A DNA stretch of 64,000 bases from Thermoanaerobacter ethanolicus JW 200. Its GTDB lineage: Bacteria > Bacillota > Thermoanaerobacteria > Thermoanaerobacterales > Thermoanaerobacteraceae. Position 1 is the first letter of the stretch. Each line of letters opens with the position of its first letter. Under the pieces are notes generated by a model. It saw nothing but the letters and a program-made list of their open reading frames with translations. It made no database searches and was not told the origin of the DNA. This document shows, in pieces, positions 1-10,565 of this stretch. A program made the position numbers and the translations under genes. The stretch is taken from NCBI RefSeq assembly GCF_003722315.1, contig NZ_CP033580.1, positions 1,301,001 through 1,365,000 on the forward strand, written 5' to 3'.

Positions 1-1277
1 ATAAATATACAGAAGGCAGAGAAGTGCCCCTTACTGTTTTTGATAAAAAAAGAATATTAGATATCAATGAAAGTTTTGGCAGGGAAGCTTTGAGAGTATT
101 GGCCTTTGCTTACAAAAAGCTTCCTCCTAAATTTCCAATGGTTGCAGAATTTATAGAAAAAGATTTGGTTTTTGTAGGATTGGAAGGGATGATAGACCCT
201 CCTCGAGGGGAAGTATATGGTGCAGTTTTAAAATGTAAGATGGCAGGAATAAAACCGGTTATGATAACAGGTGACCACAAGATTACTGCAACTGCTATAG
301 CAAAAGAATTAAAAATATTAGGGGAAAATGATAAAGTGATTACAGGGCAGGATTTAGATAACATGGAAGATAAGGACCTTGAGAAAGTTTGTACAAATAT
401 TAGTGTTTATGCAAGGGTAACCCCAAAACATAAGCTCAGAATTGTCAGAGTCCTTAAAAACAAAGGTTTTACAGTAGCAATGACAGGGGATGGGGTAAAT
501 GATGCCCCTGCTTTGAAAGAGGCAGATATAGGTATTGCTATGGGAAAAGGAGGAACAGAAGTTGCAAAAGAGGCTTCCTCTATGATTTTATTAGATGATA
601 ATTTTGCTACTATTGTGGCAGCTGTTGAAGAAGGAAGAATAATTTATGACAATATACGAAAGTTTATACGATTTTTGCTTTCTTGTAATCTTGGAGAAGT
701 TTTGACTATGTTTTTTGCAGCTTTAATGGCCTTAAAATTGCCTCTTGCTCCAATTCAAATATTAACGGTCAATCTTGTTACTGATGGGTTGCCGGCTTTA
801 GCTCTGGGGATGGATCCTCCTGAAAAAGAAATAATGATGATGAGACCGAGAAATGCTAAAGAAAGTGTATTTTCAAGAGGGTTGGGTATAAGAATCATTA
901 TAGTGGGATTTTTAATGGCATTGAGTACTCTTGGAGCATATGTATTTGCATTAAGTTATGGGACATTAGAAAAAGCTAGAACTATAGCTTTTGCTACATT
1001 AGTGATGGTAGAGCTGATACACGCCTTTGAATGTAGGTCAGAAAGAAATTTAATTTTTGAGATAGGGATTTTTACTAATCCTTACTTGGTGTTAGCAGTT
1101 TTGACATCATTTTTGCTTTTCTTAGCTACAATATATATTCCACCTTTAAGTGTTGTGTTTAAGACAACAGTGCTTACTGGCTATGATTGGCTGGTCGTGG
1201 TGTTTTTCTCTTCAATAGAATTTGTATTTAACAATCTTTATACTGCTTATATAGTACCATTAACTAAGGCGAAGTGA
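1..1277 (+). CDS. P-type cation (calcium-like) ATPase, C-terminal part
   Basis: The reading frame is open from the first full codon (position 3), so the true start lies outside the window; the GTG at 24 is internal. What remains is the end of the nucleotide-binding domain, the P-domain hinge with TGDGVNDAP, and six C-terminal membrane segments. The VNLVTDGLPALALGMDPPE stretch in the sixth core membrane segment, with its Asn and Asp, is typical of P2-type Ca2+ pumps of the SERCA/PMR1 kind. Such pumps export or sequester Ca2+ at the expense of ATP in the cytoplasmic membrane. The phosphorylated DKTGT motif is not in the window, so catalytic integrity cannot be judged. The last four residues and the stop codon lie inside a terminator palindrome shared with the convergent gene. 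Ca2+ specificity is inferred from family motifs. Confidence 0.9.
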   Translation, partial: KYTEGREVPLTVFDKKRILDINESFGREALRVLAFAYKKLPPKFPMVAEFIEKDLVFVGLEGMIDPPRGEVYGAVLKCKMAGIKPVMITGDHKITATAIAKELKILGENDKVITGQDLDNMEDKDLEKVCTNISVYARVTPKHKLRIVRVLKNKGFTVAMTGDGVNDAPALKEADIGIAMGKGGTEVAKEASSMILLDDNFATIVAAVEEGRIIYDNIRKFIRFLLSCNLGEVLTMFFAALMALKLPLAPIQILTVNLVTDGLPALALGMDPPEKEIMMMRPRNAKESVFSRGLGIRIIIVGFLMALSTLGAYVFALSYGTLEKARTIAFATLVMVELIHAFECRSERNLIFEIGIFTNPYLVLAVLTSFLLFLATIYIPPLSVVFKTTVLTGYDWLVVVFFSSIEFVFNNLYTAYIVPLTKAK

Positions 1278-1295
1278 AGTCACTTCGCCTTAGTT
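1262..1295. terminator. Bidirectional terminator formed by the ends of two convergent genes
   Basis: Two perfect 16-bp arms (1262-1277 and 1280-1295) are separated by only AG. Each arm contains the last four codons and the TGA stop of one of the two convergent genes, so both proteins end in the residues TKAK. Confidence 0.85.
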
Positions 1296-1615
1296 TGTAA
1301 TACTTTTAGAGAATATCGAAGTTCTAAATAATTTACTAATCTTGCTATTAGCTCTTTTTTGTCTTTTTCTAACCAATTCCATTTATGTCTGTAATCAGCC
1401 ACTACTGATTTTATAAAGTCATTGGGAATCTTGGAAGAAAATTTTTTGTAAACAAACAATCTTGAAACTTTCCCATCTCCTTTTTCTAAAGTAACAGGAT
1501 TTATTCCGTAACTTACTTTTTCTTTTTGTACCAATGCGTACCAGTTATAGTCATCAATTCTTCCGTAGATGATTCCATACTGGTTATTTTTACTTTCTAC
1601 TGTTATTTTGGGCAT
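1280..1615 (-). CDS. Conserved hypothetical protein, 111 aa
   Basis: I do not recognise this family with confidence. The ATG at 1615 is preferred because GGAGG lies eight bases upstream; the ATG at 1630 overlaps that ribosome-binding site. The product is soluble, lacks a signal peptide or membrane segment, and is rich in aromatic residues (Tyr, Trp) and lysine. It begins MPKITVESKNN and has a charged C-terminal helix with WNWLEKDKKELIARLVNYLELR. It is convergent with the P-type ATPase and ends in the shared terminator hairpin. No function is assigned. Confidence 0.65.
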   Translation of the reverse strand: MPKITVESKNNQYGIIYGRIDDYNWYALVQKEKVSYGINPVTLEKGDGKVSRLFVYKKFSSKIPNDFIKSVVADYRHKWNWLEKDKKELIARLVNYLELRYSLKVLQTKAK

Positions 1616-1672
1616 AAGGTATACCTCCAATAGTTTTCTCTATTAGAGTTTATGCCCTGTCCACAAAAATAT

Positions 1673-2080
1673 TCATGCTAATTCAGGAAACCACAGTGCT
1701 ATTTCTCTTTTTGCAGATTCAATACTATCTGAACCGTGAATAATGTTAAAAGTAGTACTAGAAGCAAAATCACCTCTTATCGTTCCAGGGAGGGCCTCTT
1801 CCACTTTAGTAGCACCGTTTAATAATCTAACTATTTTTACGGCGTTTTCTCCTTCTAGTACCATTGCAAAGACAGGACCTGAGGACATGTACTGTATTAA
1901 AGGTTTGTAGTAAGGCTTGCCTTTGTGTTCCTCGTAGTGCTTTTCTAAAAGCTCAATTGTTGGAGTTATTACTTTTGCCGCTTTAAGCCTTAAACCTTTG
2001 TTTTCATATCTTTTTAATATTTCTCCTATAAGCCCTCTCTTGACACCGTCGGGTTTTACTATAGCAAGAGTGGTTTCCAT
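1673..2080 (-). CDS. ndk: Nucleoside diphosphate kinase
   Basis: This cytoplasmic enzyme moves the gamma-phosphate of ATP onto nucleoside diphosphates through a phosphohistidine. The 135-residue length is normal for the family. The N-terminus METTLAIVKPDGVKRGLIGEI is characteristic, and the active-site signature NIIHGSDS contains the phosphorylated His. The ATG at 2080 has a good AAGGAAAGG-type ribosome-binding site. It lies only 5 bp downstream of the MFS gene on the same strand and is probably co-transcribed with it. Confidence 0.97.
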   Translation of the reverse strand: METTLAIVKPDGVKRGLIGEILKRYENKGLRLKAAKVITPTIELLEKHYEEHKGKPYYKPLIQYMSSGPVFAMVLEGENAVKIVRLLNGATKVEEALPGTIRGDFASSTTFNIIHGSDSIESAKREIALWFPELA

Positions 2081-2085
2081 TTAAA

Positions 2086-3483
2086 TCAATCCTTTCCTTG
2101 TATTAATTTAACATTATTTCTCACCAGAGAAGTAAAAGCGCATATCAATGAGAAAATCCCTGCAGTTATATAAGCTTCTTTAATCGCAATCATAAAGGCT
2201 GCATTAGAAGAAAATTTTAGAGCTTGATAAACTTTTAACCTGTTGGTAAATATCGCACTTCCTACTGCGATGCCCATTACCATTCCTACATTTCTCATTG
2301 TTGCAAGGAAGGCGGAGGCTACCCCTAATCTGTTTTTTGGTGCACTTCCCATTACTGCACTGTTATTTGGCGTTTGGAAGATAGCATTTCCTATTCCAAA
2401 AAGAGCAAGGCGAGCCATAATGGCAAACATAGTAGATTTTTCCGTTAAAGTTGCCATGAGAAAAAGGGCTGTTGCAGAAATTAGTGCACCAATAGTTGAT
2501 AAAATTTGAGCGCCGTATCTATCAGCTAAAATACCGCTTAAAGGTGCTACGACGAACATGACGAGAGGGAAAGAAGTCATGATTATACCTGCTTTTTCAG
2601 TAGTAAATCCTAGATGCTGAAGGAGGAAAGGGGTTAAAAAAGTCATCGTATACTGAGCCATAAAGTTTAGCAGGGTGCTTATGTTTCCAAAAGTGAAAGA
2701 CCTTATTTTCAAAAGGGAAAAGTCAAACATAGGAAACTCTACTTTGTTTTCTACGTTGATAAAAATTATCAAAGATGCTATTGATGTAACTAATGCGACT
2801 ATGCTTGTAAGAGACGACCAACCCCATGTTCCCCCTTCTGAAATAAAAAGCAAAAGGCTTGCAAGAAAAGCAAAGAAAGAAATAGAGCCATAAGGATCGA
2901 ATTTTTCAGCTACTCCTTTGTTGTCAGGGACCACAATATGAGCCCATATGTAACCTATTATACCGATAGGTACGTTTATGTAAAATATAGAACGCCAGCC
3001 TAAGTATTTCAAAAGAAGTCCACCTAATGTAGGACCTATCGCGAGACCGATTGATATAGACATAGCGTTGATGCCAAGAGCTCTACCTCTTTCGTTTGGA
3101 GGAAACACAGATGTAATTATGGCGGAAGACATTGACATAAGCATGGCGGCTCCTACTGCTTGAAAAGCTCTCATAATTATCAACATATATATGTTTACAG
3201 AAAGACTTAAAATCGCAGAAGAAATTGAAAAAGTCAAAAGGCCGTACTGATACAATTTTTTGTAGCCTAACATGTCACCAAGTCTTCCAAAAGTCATCAT
3301 TAAGCTACTTACAACTAAGAGATATGTCATGGAGACCCAGCTTACTGTTGTTATGTTAGTGTGAAAAATTTTTGTGAATTCTGGCATCGCTATGTTGACA
3401 ACACTTCCATCAATTGGTCCCATAATACTGCCTATGACGACTGCAGAAAGAATTACCCATTTGCTGTAATGTTTTTGTGTCAT
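2086..3483 (-). CDS. MFS transporter, DHA2 (EmrB/QacA) drug exporter type
   Basis: A 465-residue integral membrane protein with about 14 predicted membrane segments, the size of the DHA2 subfamily of proton-driven multidrug exporters. It carries the MFS loop motif GRLGDMLGYKKLY after the second segment and the antiporter-type motif (AIGPTLGGLLLKYLGWRSIFYINVPIG) near segment 5. The N-terminal GPIDGSVVNIAMPEF is also typical of EmrB/QacA proteins. The ATG at 3483 is preceded by GGAGG. The gene is divergent from the flippase gene and directly upstream of ndk. Substrate is unknown. Confidence 0.9.
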   Translation of the reverse strand: MTQKHYSKWVILSAVVIGSIMGPIDGSVVNIAMPEFTKIFHTNITTVSWVSMTYLLVVSSLMMTFGRLGDMLGYKKLYQYGLLTFSISSAILSLSVNIYMLIIMRAFQAVGAAMLMSMSSAIITSVFPPNERGRALGINAMSISIGLAIGPTLGGLLLKYLGWRSIFYINVPIGIIGYIWAHIVVPDNKGVAEKFDPYGSISFFAFLASLLLFISEGGTWGWSSLTSIVALVTSIASLIIFINVENKVEFPMFDFSLLKIRSFTFGNISTLLNFMAQYTMTFLTPFLLQHLGFTTEKAGIIMTSFPLVMFVVAPLSGILADRYGAQILSTIGALISATALFLMATLTEKSTMFAIMARLALFGIGNAIFQTPNNSAVMGSAPKNRLGVASAFLATMRNVGMVMGIAVGSAIFTNRLKVYQALKFSSNAAFMIAIKEAYITAGIFSLICAFTSLVRNNVKLIQGKD

Positions 3484-3603
3484 TTATATCCCTCCGATAT
3501 CATAGATTATACCACAAACTTTGGAAAAAGATAAATGTTGAAAAAAAAAGCATTGTACAATATAATTATAAAGGAATTTAAATAAAGAAACGGATGTGAA
3601 CAA

Positions 3604-4413
3604 ATGATAGATGCAAAAAGACTCATAATTGTAGCTTTCTTTACGATGGTTATAAATTTGATTGATACACTTTCTTATTCCATAAGACCTTCTGGTGTAA
3701 GAACTCGAAAGCTTGCTGTTGCTCTTTCGCTTTTTAACATTATGGCTGTGATATCAAGACTATCAAATATGATTCAAGCACCTTTTCTTGGCAGTATTGT
3801 AGATATGGCGATAAAAATGGACAAGGTTCATCTCCTTCAAAATGATATGAGAATTGTACTTTTTTCAGCTACATTAGGGGCATTGATAGGAGCACCCCTG
3901 ATGCCCACTTTTGTATCGATTTTTACTGTTGCCATAAATGGAATGGAAGGAGCTGGAACAGTCCCTAAGCTTATTCTTAAGGGGTTTAGATGGAGTAATT
4001 TAAAAAAGATAAAGAAAAAGATTGTTCTGCCAAGGCTGTCTATGTTAAAAGGTGTCTGGAAGGCTAACATACCAAAAACTTTTTTGATATATAACGTTAT
4101 TATTACTTCTATCTACACCACAGGTGTTATATCTTCACTTTACGCCGGAGCTATTATTCCTGAGTATAGAATTACAGCCAGTCAGCTTTCGGGTATTGTA
4201 AATGGATTTGCGACTGTATTGTTTACCGTTGTAGTTGACCCTGTGGCGGCTCTTATAACTGACCAGGCCTTAAGCGGTAAAAGGACCCAACATGATGTGG
4301 ACAGTATGGTAGTGCTTCTTGTGTTTGGGAAAATTTTGGGTACGTTGCTGGCTCAGCTTATATTTATACCAGCTGCAGATTTGATACTGTTTGTTACAAA
4401 ATTGATAGTTTAA
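3604..4413 (+). CDS. amj: Amj-type lipid II flippase
   Basis: The sequence, starting MIDAKRLIIVAFFTMVINLIDTLSYSIRPSGVRTRK, matches the Amj/YdaH family (formerly DUF2837), the alternative to MurJ. These proteins move the peptidoglycan precursor lipid II from the inner to the outer leaflet of the cytoplasmic membrane. At 269 residues it has the family length and several hydrophobic helices. It is divergent from the MFS gene. An IS30 element begins 32 bp after the stop codon. Assignment rests on recalled sequence similarity. Confidence 0.85.
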   Translation: MIDAKRLIIVAFFTMVINLIDTLSYSIRPSGVRTRKLAVALSLFNIMAVISRLSNMIQAPFLGSIVDMAIKMDKVHLLQNDMRIVLFSATLGALIGAPLMPTFVSIFTVAINGMEGAGTVPKLILKGFRWSNLKKIKKKIVLPRLSMLKGVWKANIPKTFLIYNVIITSIYTTGVISSLYAGAIIPEYRITASQLSGIVNGFATVLFTVVVDPVAALITDQALSGKRTQHDVDSMVVLLVFGKILGTLLAQLIFIPAADLILFVTKLIV

Positions 4414-4472
4414 CAAAAAAATAAAAAAATTTGGTTAGTTGTATAATTAAATGCAACAGATAAAAAAATAGA

Positions 4473-5699
<1,227 letters not shown>

Positions 5700-5879
5700 G
5701 GTTATATATGATTTGTTCCAAATCCTATATCTACATGATTTTCATTAGGTGTTGCATTTAATATTGCAATTTATAAAATAAAAAAATTTTAATACACTTT
5801 TTAAGAAAATGGTGTATAATAAAAATTAAAATAAGATTTAATTGCGCTAAGCAATTTGCAGTTAAAGGAGATGGGGCCA

Positions 5880-6368
5880 TTGTATTTCATTAGCCCAACG
5901 AAGGGAAAAATGGATATTGATAAAATGTTCGAAGACATCATGGAATTTGTTGAGGGAGACCGGCAATCTAATTACAAATTAATGGTGGGCACAGACTCTC
6001 AACCAGGTAAATCCGTATGTTTTGTTACTGCTGTAATCATATACCGAGAAGGAAAAGGTGCCAGGTACTATTATAGGAAATTTTATAATAAAAAGGTGTT
6101 GTCTTTAAGACAACGGATTTTTATGGAGGCTACTTACAGCATTGAAATAGCGAATCAGCTTTTTGAAAAGATCAATCAGACTGATAAAAAAGATATAAAT
6201 ATACAGATTCATTTAGATGTAGGGGAAAATGGTAAAACGAGAGATATTATAAAAGAAGTGGTTAACATGGTGTTAGGATGTGGATTTGAAGCACAAGTTA
6301 AGCCTGCATCTTATGGGGCTAGCAAAGTAGCAGATAAGCACACTAAAAGCATGGCTAATATTGGATAA
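5880..6368 (+). CDS. RNase H-like YkuK-family protein
   Basis: The product, MYFISPTKGKMDIDKMFEDIMEFV onward, resembles the YkuK (DUF458) family of small proteins with a predicted ribonuclease-H-like fold, found in spore-formers. The VGTDSQPGK segment has the first acidic residue expected of that fold, and HLDVGENGKTRDI a second. I prefer the TTG at 5880, nine bases after AAAGGAG (5864-5870); the TTG at 5856 and the ATG at 5871 are badly placed relative to that site. Precise function is unknown. An ISL3 element sits in the terminator T-run immediately downstream. Confidence 0.75.
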   Translation: MYFISPTKGKMDIDKMFEDIMEFVEGDRQSNYKLMVGTDSQPGKSVCFVTAVIIYREGKGARYYYRKFYNKKVLSLRQRIFMEATYSIEIANQLFEKINQTDKKDINIQIHLDVGENGKTRDIIKEVVNMVLGCGFEAQVKPASYGASKVADKHTKSMANIG

Positions 6369-6402
6369 GACCTCTTAAAAAGAAGAGGTCTTTTTTTATT
6401 TA
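6369..6402 (+). terminator. Terminator of the YkuK-like gene
   Basis: Stem GACCTCTT / AAGAGGTC (6369-6376, 6383-6390) followed by seven T. The ISL3 element inserted just after the T-run, duplicating TTTATTTA. Confidence 0.85.
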
Positions 6403-6600
6403 GGCTCTTTGTCAATAGTTGGGGTGGGTATTTTTTCTGAATGCCCACCTATAAATCTTATCACGTTATATGGTAATATTTGTAATTATTAGTTACAATA
6501 AGAGATATAGCTAGAAGTATGGGTGGGTATTTATCTATGCCTTTTTATCAAAGTTCTATAATATCCTTGAATATCCTTCATCACTAAAAATAGTATTACA

Positions 6601-7745
6601 TCAAGCATTGCAATATAATATCCTTTTCCTGAATCGATAAAAATTTCTGTAGCCATATGCAAGCCTTTTTAGTACTTTAATTTTATTGTTATAACCTTCT
6701 GTTACAGAATTAGTGTAAGGTATATCAAAGGCATTTGTTATTTCTTCAAACCAACGGTTAAATACTTGCACACATCTTTTAAATTCATCAATTTTGCTTT
6801 CTTTAGCTAACTGTATCCATCTTTTTAATTCTATTTTTGCCTCCTTTGAATTTTTGCATTTTAATACTTTATCATTAAATTCTTCTTTTAAAAGGTATGC
6901 TATTCTTAAGTCGTCACTGTACCAGAACATTACTTCCAATTCTTCTTTTTGTTCTGTTGTTAAAGTATCATATTTTGCAAGAAGTAGCTTACGGCTTCTT
7001 TTGAAATATTTTCTTTTATTGTCTGGTAGCTCTTTTTGTATTCTCTTTCTTACATTTTCTATCGCCCAATATATGTACCTTGTAAAATGAAATTTGTCTA
7101 TTGCTATTTTTGCTCCTTTGAAATATGCTTTTACTGTATCTGAAAAAGGCCTCCACATGTCTATAATAACCCACTTTACTTCATTCCTGTCTTTAAATCT
7201 TTTAAAATATCTAATATTTTTCTTTCTTTTGGGTCTACAATAATGCAATGATATTTCCTGCCTCCAGAGTTCCCTTTGAATTCGTCTATACTGATAACTT
7301 CCGGTAATGTTTTATAATCAGGTTCTACTCCTATTGTGTCTAAAAGTCTCATCACAGTCGTAATTGATACTCCTGTAACTTCAGATATCTCTTTCATGCT
7401 TTGCTGTTTTTTTAGTTGTTGTAGTATGTAAATAGATAATCTGTTGGTCATTCTATGGTAACGTGGTAAATAGTCTATATGTTCATAGAATTTTTTGCCA
7501 CAGTGTTTACAAACGTATCTCCTCTTTTTTAGTACTATCACTGTTGGTTTTCCAAATAGCGGTACATCTTTTATTCTTTGTACTCTATAATCATGAATCT
7601 TAGATGTTATTTCCCAGCACCTTGGACAAATATGTGGTTTCTGTTTCATCTTAATATGAAGCTCTATTCTGTTGTCATTTTCTACAACACCTTCCCAAAT
7701 TGTATCTTCAGATTTTAAGAAATTTGTGATATAATTACCTTGCAC
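6601..7745 (-). pseudogene. ISL3-family transposase, frameshifted
   Basis: The N-terminal half (7745 down to 7176) begins with a GTG start and has the ISL3 zinc-ribbon (CPRC...CKHCGKKF) and a helix-turn-helix (MKEISEVTGVSITTVMRLLDTIG), then VISIDEFKG with the first catalytic Asp. The C-terminal half (7248 down to 6601) continues in another frame with WVIIDMWRPF and NSVTEGYNNKIKVLKR, containing the second Asp and the Glu. The frames overlap around 7176-7248 near a run of A/T, so one indel joins them. ISL3 transposases are normally one ORF of about 400 residues, so this is a disabled copy or a sequencing error. The GTG start and ribosome-binding region lie in an inverted repeat (7742-7758 / 7798-7815). 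Confidence 0.85.
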
Positions 7746-7815
7746 TTATTCTGATGCCTCCTTTTGTTAGATTGTTTTAACCACTTCTATTATAGCAGGC
7801 ATTCAGAATAAGTGC
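7742..7815 (-). promoter_or_regulatory. Inverted repeat hiding the ISL3 transposase start
   Basis: GCACTTATTCTGATGCC (7742-7758) pairs with 7798-7815 with one bulged base. The arm contains the GTG start, and AAAGGAGG lies just inside the loop edge. Confidence 0.65.
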
Positions 7816-7959
7816 TCTCTTTTTTATAGATTTCTTTTTCCCCACCCCAACATTTATTATAGAACCTTTATTTAAAAATATTATTGAATAATATTTTTAA
7901 AAAGAATATAATGTTTTTAGAAAATAATTATTGTTAAAATATTTATGGGAGATGAGCTT

Positions 7960-9000
7960 ATGAAATACGTTTTGATAGGCAATGGTATTGCTGCTCTTAG
8001 TGCTTGTGAAAATATACGGAAAAATGACAGAGGAGGTAAAATAACCATTATATCAAAAGAACCTTATCCAACTTATTACAGATTGAAATTATCACAACTT
8101 TTAGGTAAGGATTTGAATTTTAAGTCTTTGTTGGTCAAGGAAGAAAATTGGTACACAGATAATGATATAGAACTTATGCTGAACACAAGTGTTAAAAAAG
8201 TTGACACAAAAAATAAAAAATTGATACTCTCAAATGATGAAATAATAAGCTATGACAGGCTCATAATTGCGACAGGAAGTTCAAGTTTTATTCCTAATGT
8301 CTTGGGGAGAGAGAAAAAAGGAGTTTTTGCAATAAGAAGTCTTGAGGATGTAAAAGACTTAAACGAGTTTATCAAAGATAAGAAAAAAGGCGTTGTAATT
8401 GGTGGAGGACTTCTAGGACTGGAAGCTGCCTGGACATTAAGACAAAATGGCTATGAAATTACAGTGGTAGAATTTTTCCCAAGACTTTTGCCAAGACAAG
8501 CAGATGAAGAAGGATCAATAATTTTGAAAGATATTATAGAGTCAAATGGGATAAATCTCCTTCTTGGAGCTGAAGTAACAGAAATTGCAGGGCAAACTGT
8601 AAATGGAATAATATTAAAAGATGGAACAAAAATGGATGCGGATTTTGTAATTTTTTCTTCTGGTGTAAAGCCAAACATTGATATAGTAAAAGAAACTGAA
8701 ATTAAGGTAAATAAAGGGATAATCGTAGATGAGTACATGAGAACAAATATAGAAGATGTTTATGCAGCAGGAGATGTTGCTGAGTTTAATGGCAAAATAT
8801 ATGGTTTATGGACAGTGGCAATGGCTCAAGGCAAGAATGCAGGTTTAAATGTTTCTGGCAATAAAACTCCCTATAAGGAAGTTACACCTTCAAGTACACT
8901 TAAAATAGCAGGTATTGACGTGTTTTCAGCAGGTGATATATCGGGCGAAGGAAATATATCAAAAGGATATAGGGGAAATAATGTATATTACAAACTATAG
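7960..9000 (+). pseudogene. NAD(P)/FAD-dependent oxidoreductase, 5' part of an interrupted gene
   Basis: This is the bulk of a pyridine-nucleotide-disulfide-type oxidoreductase (NirB N-terminal / rubredoxin-reductase-like family). An FAD-binding GNGIAALSA motif lies near the start, then ATGSSSFIP, an NAD-binding VVIGGGLLGLEAAW motif, and the second FAD motif VYAAGDVAEF. Start ATG 7960 has GGGAGATGAG upstream; the ATG at 7945 overlaps that site. An IS4/IS701-like element interrupts it at 8995 after NNVYYK, and the reading frame stops within the IS end. The missing C-terminal codons continue beyond the IS at 10395-10547, starting LYFKDGIIVGAILIGD. The gene was recently functional but is now split. 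Electron partner unknown. Confidence 0.88.
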
Positions 9001-9048
9001 ATGAGAAAAATTGATAACAAATATTACCATAAAATAGATGCACTACAC

Positions 9049-10245
9049 CTATGCTAACTGTAGTTCTGCTAAAATTTCATCAATAGGTACTTTATTATTA
9101 GCTCGCTCATACAGCCATTGAACACGCTGCTTTTGTACTTCTTTGCGTACCATTTTTATTCCTTGCCCAAATTTGCAATATTCGTCGCCTGAAGTCGTAC
9201 AATACAGGTATGTCAATGATATAAGCCATAATAATCTATCTATTGATTTTGTTGATCGTACTTGATATGTATTTAGTCCAAGATTATTCTTTGTCTGCCT
9301 AAAGAATATTTCTATAGGCCATCTTTGACTGTAGTAATTTAGAATAGTCTCGGTATCTAATTCAGTATCAGTACAGATAAATGCATGTAGAGCATTTTCA
9401 TTTTTAAAAGCTTTCTCAGGCCAGCACAATACTACTACAGCATTATCTATGCCATTTAAGGCTCCTTCATAGCGATATACCCAGTAATTAGAACCGTTTA
9501 CTGTAACGAGGCAAACTTCGTTCTTTTCGATATATTGGGCAAAATCTTTTATCTGAATTCTGATGCCTTGTGGATAGATAATCCTGTTAGTTTTTAATGC
9601 TCCTATGAGATGGTATCCTCTTTCGAAATGTGCTTCTATTACTTTTTTGTTTATGTACCATGAATCACATAGTCCATATGCTGGTCCTTTAGGTATTGGA
9701 AGCATAGATACCATTTCACATATTCTTTCGATTTTGCTTTTGCCACCTTTTTCATAGCGCTCAATGCAGTAAGGTAATACCACATTGCCGCAAGATAGCA
9801 TCATGGTAAGAAGTTGATGTCCCCAAACTTGCTTCCCTTTTAAATGTGATTGATGGAATCCTGTTGCCTGGATAGTATGTTTAGCCTGTAACGAAGGCTT
9901 TGTCTTCTCAGCAATAGTATCATCAAAAATCACAAATATCGGCTTGTTGCTAGTTTGGGATAATTCAAATATAATGCGAATAACTTCTCGCCTTATAGCT
10001 CTCCATGCATACTCTATATTCCAAACACCTTGGCTTAAGAATTTGCCAAACGTGGTTCTATGGCAATTAGCAAGGCTTAAATTAACTATATCTGTAACAG
10101 TACCACTATAACCTTTTTGAGTGGCAGCAATTATAAATTCTAAAATATGACGAATAACAGGTTTAGTAAAATATAATGCAAAATTTAATTTCATTAAGTA
10201 CTGGATTATTGATGAATTTTCTGTTATTCTTTTATTATGAGACAT
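9049..10245 (-). CDS. IS4-superfamily (IS701-like) transposase
   Basis: The DDE residues are visible in VIFDDTIAEK, YGLCDSWYINKK and the signature YSQRWPIEIFFRQTKNNLG, which fits the Y-(2)-R-(3)-E-(6)-K pattern of IS4-type transposases. The length, 398 residues, suggests an intact protein. Start ATG 10245 (MSHNKRITENSS) follows AGGAGTGGAG; the longer frame to 10311 runs through a non-coding terminus and begins with an unlikely hydrophobic stretch. Family name is a best match, IS701 versus another IS4 branch. Confidence 0.9.
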   Translation of the reverse strand: MSHNKRITENSSIIQYLMKLNFALYFTKPVIRHILEFIIAATQKGYSGTVTDIVNLSLANCHRTTFGKFLSQGVWNIEYAWRAIRREVIRIIFELSQTSNKPIFVIFDDTIAEKTKPSLQAKHTIQATGFHQSHLKGKQVWGHQLLTMMLSCGNVVLPYCIERYEKGGKSKIERICEMVSMLPIPKGPAYGLCDSWYINKKVIEAHFERGYHLIGALKTNRIIYPQGIRIQIKDFAQYIEKNEVCLVTVNGSNYWVYRYEGALNGIDNAVVVLCWPEKAFKNENALHAFICTDTELDTETILNYYSQRWPIEIFFRQTKNNLGLNTYQVRSTKSIDRLLWLISLTYLYCTTSGDEYCKFGQGIKMVRKEVQKQRVQWLYERANNKVPIDEILAELQLA

Positions 10246-10318
10246 TTGCTCCACTCCTATGATTAATATTGTTATAGGGTAACAACATATTAATACCATA
10301 GAAGCGAGCATTTGTCTC
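10239..10318 (-). promoter_or_regulatory. Imperfect inverted repeat around the IS701-like transposase start
   Basis: The 10239-10261 segment, which contains the start codon and Shine-Dalgarno, is complementary with a few mismatches to 10296-10318. Confidence 0.55.
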
Positions 10319-10387
10319 TATTTTTATTAAATTTTTTCATATAAGTTTGTTATGGTAATTTATGTTAGTGAATTTTCTCATCTATAG

Positions 10388-10547
10388 TTACAAACTTTAC
10401 TTTAAAGACGGTATTATTGTTGGTGCAATATTGATTGGAGATATTGGGAAAAGTACAAAGTTAAAAAATGCTATTGAATCAAAGCAAGACTTTTCAAGTA
10501 TTTTAAATAAAGGATTTGGAGCAAAAGATATAATTGAAACTATATAA
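10388..10547 (+). pseudogene. FAD-dependent oxidoreductase, 3' remnant
   Basis: The second half of the gene interrupted at 8995. In frame it reads YKLYFKDGIIVGAILIGD and onward to the natural stop at 10547, giving the family C-terminal dimerisation segment. It has no ribosome-binding site of its own and is not expected to be translated usefully. It is convergent with the PAP2 remnant. Confidence 0.85.
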
Positions 10548-10565
10548 AAAAGGCATAGATGAATT

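Larger units (their letters stand above)
6403..7866 (-). mobile_element. ISL3-family insertion sequence, with 8-bp target duplication
   Basis: Imperfect inverted ends start GGCTCTTTGTCAATAGTTGG (6403) and, on the other strand, GGTTCTATAATAAATGTTGG (7866), both continuing into GGTGGG. The 8-bp duplication TTTATTTA flanks the element exactly at 6395-6402 and 7867-7874, as expected for ISL3. The clean duplication indicates a single transposition event. The transposase gene inside carries a frameshift. Confidence 0.93.
8995..10387 (-). mobile_element. IS4-superfamily (IS701-like) insertion sequence in an oxidoreductase gene
   Basis: The ends are near-perfect inverted repeats beginning CTATAGATGAGAAAA. 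The host sequence TTACAAA is duplicated exactly on both sides (8988-8994, 10388-10394). Removing 1393 bp plus one duplication restores an uninterrupted reading frame (VYYK-LYFKDG). Some base assignment at the junction is ambiguous because CT of the target could belong to the IS. Confidence 0.88.

Noticed and set aside
7176-7248. Programmed frameshift producing the ISL3 transposase
   Set aside because: ISL3 transposases are normally single ORFs and no slippery heptamer in the right phase was recognised; a mutation or sequencing error is simpler.
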